Position numbers and translations under genes: made by a program. Positions 61,164 to 64,000 of a stretch of 64,000 bases of DNA are shown one piece after another. The notes below the pieces were generated by a model, which ran no database searches, had not been told where the DNA came from, and was given only the letters and a program-made list of their open reading frames with translations. The stretch comes from Cavenderia fasciculata. Its lineage: Eukaryota > Evosea > Eumycetozoa > Acytosteliales > Cavenderiaceae. Numbering within the stretch: position 1 is the stretch's first letter; each line of letters begins with the position of its first letter. Location: NCBI RefSeq assembly GCF_000203815.1, contig NW_004457695.1, positions 372,001 through 436,000 of the forward strand. Direction: 5' to 3'.

Positions 61164-61538
61164 ATGGCAGAGAAAAGAACATGGGTATTGGGTAATGATC
61201 TAATTACGATTGATCAAAAACTAGTGTATATCAATCACGAACAAGTAACTTGTCGCAGAGGAAAATACAAAACGATTATATTCCAACACGATGATAGTAG
61301 CTATGTCATTACAAAGGGATCTGCAAGCAGCAATTGTAAAGACAGACAACTGTACAAAAATAGAGTCAACGTCGTCAGTGGCAAGCGAATGGAGCTGGAC
61401 AAATTCAATCTTTGCAACCAACGACTTTCATTCCTCGTCTACTCTTGTATATATATCATACCTATCCCAATACTCATCGGTATAGTTGCATTCTCTTCAC
61501 AACATCAAAATAAAACTATATTTGCTAAATATTATTAA
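61164..61538 (+). CDS. small unrecognised protein with a C-terminal membrane segment
   Basis: Single exon, 124 aa, ATG right after TTAATTAATTA. Residues 1-88 are hydrophilic with five Cys (TCRRGKYKTIIF, SSNCKDRQLY, NLCNQR). Residues about 90-110 (FLVYSCIYIIPIPILIGIVAF) are one hydrophobic helix, followed by a short basic end. It could be a tail-anchored protein. No family recognised; the composition is protein-like, and the strand has no competing frame of equal quality. Confidence 0.5.
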   Translation: MAEKRTWVLGNDLITIDQKLVYINHEQVTCRRGKYKTIIFQHDDSSYVITKGSASSNCKDRQLYKNRVNVVSGKRMELDKFNLCNQRLSFLVYSCIYIIPIPILIGIVAFSSQHQNKTIFAKYY

Positions 61539-61855
61539 TAACTAATAATATAACTGTACACACAAACAAAAACAAACAAACAAACAACACACCAACTTTT
61601 AAAAATATTCTTTGGTACAAATATTTAATATTTATTTATTTTAATTAATTAATTAATCTTATTTTAATTAATTAATTAATCTTTTATATTTATTTATTTT
61701 AATTTATTTATCTCTACCAGTATATTACAATTACTATTATTGATGTTATTAAGAAAATTAGTATTATTATTATTAACAACAAGGTTGATGTTGGTAATAA
61801 TAATAATAGTATTTCTATTAATGACATCATTAATACTAATGATGGTAGTTTTGGA
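61539..61855. other. intergenic region between convergent genes
   Basis: About 315 bp with two copies of a TTTTAATTAATTAATTAATC stretch (61637-61685) and TAT/TAA runs. No gene seen. Confidence 0.5.
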
Positions 61856-62863
61856 TTATAAATTGGGTTCAGTTAATGAATGGACAGTGTAGGCCAAGAA
61901 GACCATATTGCTTCCCCTTGTACGACCTCTTTTAGGTTCGCTGGTGTAACGATCACCAGGATTCTTGTCGGTGCCAACCTTCATTTCCAATCTATACCCA
62001 TTTTCAAATGCCATTTTGGTGAGGCGACGATGTGCCTCTTTGTGGGCATCTTTTACATTGCCTCTTCTGCATATAGTGAGAGTCAACAAACCACCTTCTA
62101 TCATTCTCCTGCTCTTTAAAATATCCTTAATGGCATCCAAGGGTCTGAAAAATTTGTTACCTTTTAAAGTGTTCATGGTATCAAAGATGACTGCTCCATA
62201 AAGTTTATCACTTGGATCCATTACTTTATCGGCATCACTAAATTTTTTTCTAATGTCACCCTGGCCAATGTTGATACCCATCTGGCGACGATATTTAGTT
62301 TCCAGGTGTTTCTCTGAAACAACGTCGGTCGCAAAATTTTGACGTGGATCGATAAGAGCATTCAATATTGCTTGGGCTGTCATCAGCGAGGGAGAGTTTA
62401 AAGAGACAAATGCACCATTCCTAGCTTCATCAGAGAGGCCTTCTATTAGACCACAAATACAATGGTTTTGGACACACTTGCATCGGTCGCCATAACTCTC
62501 TGGCTTGTTCTTTTGAGATGGTGGTTCTATTTTGGTCCAGACTTTGATAAATTCATTGGATAGAATTGCCGGGTTTGGACAGGTTTGTCTCAATTCTTTC
62601 TTATGTTTATGGTGGAAGAGGCTTGCACAACAATGGAGCAAACCATATTCATCATAGTCAGCTGCAGTTTTTAATTCGGGATTGTCTTTACATTTTATAG
62701 ACTTTTTGTTGTGACCTTTTTCACCACAAACTGAGCATGTTACTTTTTTTCTAGAGATGTAGAAAAAATAGGTAGGGGAGAAAAAGTTTGTTAATAGTAT
62801 CTTGAAAAAGTAAACATACATTTAAAATTATCGAAATTAATTAATTACTTACTTGGGAGGCAT
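61856..62863 (-). CDS. unrecognised protein with an N-terminal zinc knuckle
   Basis: Two exons: an 11-nt first exon 62863-62853 (MPP plus two bases) and 62750-61856, 301 aa. Splicing gives MPPKKKVTCSVCGEKGHNKK, a CCHC-type zinc knuckle (C-x2-C-x4-H-x4-C). The next 60 residues are rich in Cys and His (LHCCASLFHHKHKKE, RCKCVQNHCICG), probably a second metal site. The C-terminal half has mixed alpha/beta character (FDTMNTLKGNKFFRPLDAI, GGLLTLTICRRGNVKDAHKE) and ends FLAYTVHSLTEPNL. It has none of the transposase acid residues that I can place. RNA or DNA binding is plausible from the knuckle; the rest is unknown. Confidence 0.75.
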
Positions 62864-63231
62864 TTTTCTTAGATAATTAAAAACTACTTGATTATACTTG
62901 GGTTGTGATTAAAGAATGGGGTTGGAATATTTAATTAAGAAGAAAGATAGATAAATAAAATTATTTGTTGTGTATAGAAAAATAAAAATAAAAGATCATT
63001 TTTTGATTGAACGTTATTCGATGGTCTTTTATAACAATCAGATGTATTTGTTTTTTTGAGAAATTAATTTTAAAACAGATAAAAAAAATAGAATATACTT
63101 CTTGGGTTTCTACAGGTACTAAAGTTTCAATCACAGAATATATATATAGTGTACGAGTACGAGTACGAGTACTAAAGTTTCCCTTTGTACCAAAGTTTCG
63201 ATTAGAGAATAGCTAGCGCAGTGCACAATAG
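62864..63231. other. divergent promoter region
   Basis: About 370 bp. GTACGAGTACGAGTACGAGTA is a 6-nt tandem repeat at 63151-63171, just before the ankyrin-like gene. CTAAAGTTTC occurs twice nearby (63119, 63172). Confidence 0.4.
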
Positions 63232-64000
63232 ATGATGACGACAACGACGATCATAGATCTATTAAGGATTCTTACAATTAGAAGTAGAATATTTAATCAA
63301 ATAGAACAACTATCACAACATGACCACAAACTATGCGAAGATTTGACAGAGATTATGAAAAGAAGGAAAACCTATGTCAAAGGTAAAAGTTTGGTTAGTT
63401 ATTATGGTCCTCTTGGTATGGTTGCTCGATTTGCAATGCCATGGAGCTTTGTCAAACATTATTTAAAGGGTCCACACTTGAACGATGACAACAAGAACCT
63501 ACGAGAACATGCAGTAAAGATCTACATGAAACATCCAAATGCAAATATCGAAACGTTGACCCATCTCACCACCACTGATCGATGGTTTGATGGTCATGTG
63601 ACATTGAATGAATATGATTTGGATGAAATTGTTGGTAATATGCGGTTGGATATACTGCAATTTATATATGACCGATACTATCAACCAACCAATACACAGA
63701 TGCCACTGTCAATTGAAACGTTTGACGGTGCTTGTAAAACAGGTAATCTTCAACTAGTCACATTCTTACACACCCATTCAAAGGAAGGGTGCACTTTTAA
63801 AGCCATGGATCATGCAGCAGGTAATGGGTCACTTGACATTGTACAATTCCTTCATACACATCGCACTGAAGGGTGCAGTCAAGGAGCCATCGATGATGCC
63901 TCGGGTGCTGGTCACTTAGAAATTGTAAAATATCTTTTTGAAAATAGACAAGAAGGTTGTACTAGTGATGCAATGGATTTGTAAGCATGATCATGATTCA
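63232..64000 (+). CDS. 28-residue ankyrin-like repeat protein (5' part, runs off the window)
   Basis: From ATG 63232, about 250 codons. The N-terminal domain resembles the two other family members (MVARFAMPWSFVKHYLKG). The repeats AMDHAAGNGSLDIVQFLHTH and AIDDASGAGHLEIVKYLFEN have the 28-residue period. The frame reaches TAA at 63982, but GTAAGC at 63981 in the middle of a repeat is a better reading as a splice donor, so the gene very likely continues past the edge. Confidence 0.75.

Overview
The window is nuclear DNA of a social amoeba (Dictyostelia). The basis is AT-rich DNA of about one third GC, short introns with GTATGT/GTAAGT donors and TTTAG-type acceptors, genes packed on both strands, TTA/AAT microsatellites, poly-Gln and poly-Asn runs inside proteins, and families typical of the group (FNIP repeats, 28-residue ankyrin-like repeats, seven-transmembrane kinases, an annexin with a GGYGGPQQ-type tail). 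The base composition and the FNIP/ankyrin families would fit a Cavenderia- or Heterostelium-like species, but that is inference.

Layout. 0-31 kb is mostly conserved housekeeping: transcription elongation factor Elof1, a VSK-type 7TM kinase, nucleolar GTPase Nog1, Golgi GRASP, threonine synthase, an FNIP-repeat protein, an annexin, a TIP30-like reductase, an orphan, a mitochondrial helical-repeat protein, a DYRK1-type kinase, a secreted SMP-30 protein and COP9 subunit 6. Between SMP-30 and CSN6 sit three tiny basic genes that each seem to end in a micro-exon. 31-43 kb has a large ankyrin-like protein, a protease-less protein with three calpain domains III, a decayed DNA transposon with long inverted repeats, a mitochondrial malic enzyme and a DJ-1/PfpI protein. 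43-52.5 kb is an accessory block: two paralogous ankyrin-like genes flank three tandem copies of an unrecognised family (one apparently intact, one a pseudogene with three stops, one frameshifted). 52.4-55.6 kb holds both subunits of PLP synthase, pdx1 and pdx2, head to head. Then follow rpl12, two near-identical candidate structured RNAs, a PGAP2-like protein, a B-box/Sel1 protein, a small orphan, a zinc-knuckle orphan and the 5' part of another ankyrin-like gene.

Working together: pdx1/pdx2 encode one enzyme complex whose product (PLP) is the cofactor of the threonine synthase at 10-12 kb; Nog1 and Rpl12 serve the 60S ribosomal subunit. The most novel signals are the paired candidate ncRNAs at 57.2-57.4 kb, in which two of five differences form a compensatory base-pair change, the micro-exon gene trio at 27.6-29.2 kb, and the tandem orphan family at 45.2-49.1 kb. 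Exon coordinates were worked out by hand from splice signals, phase and homology; none was tested against transcripts.
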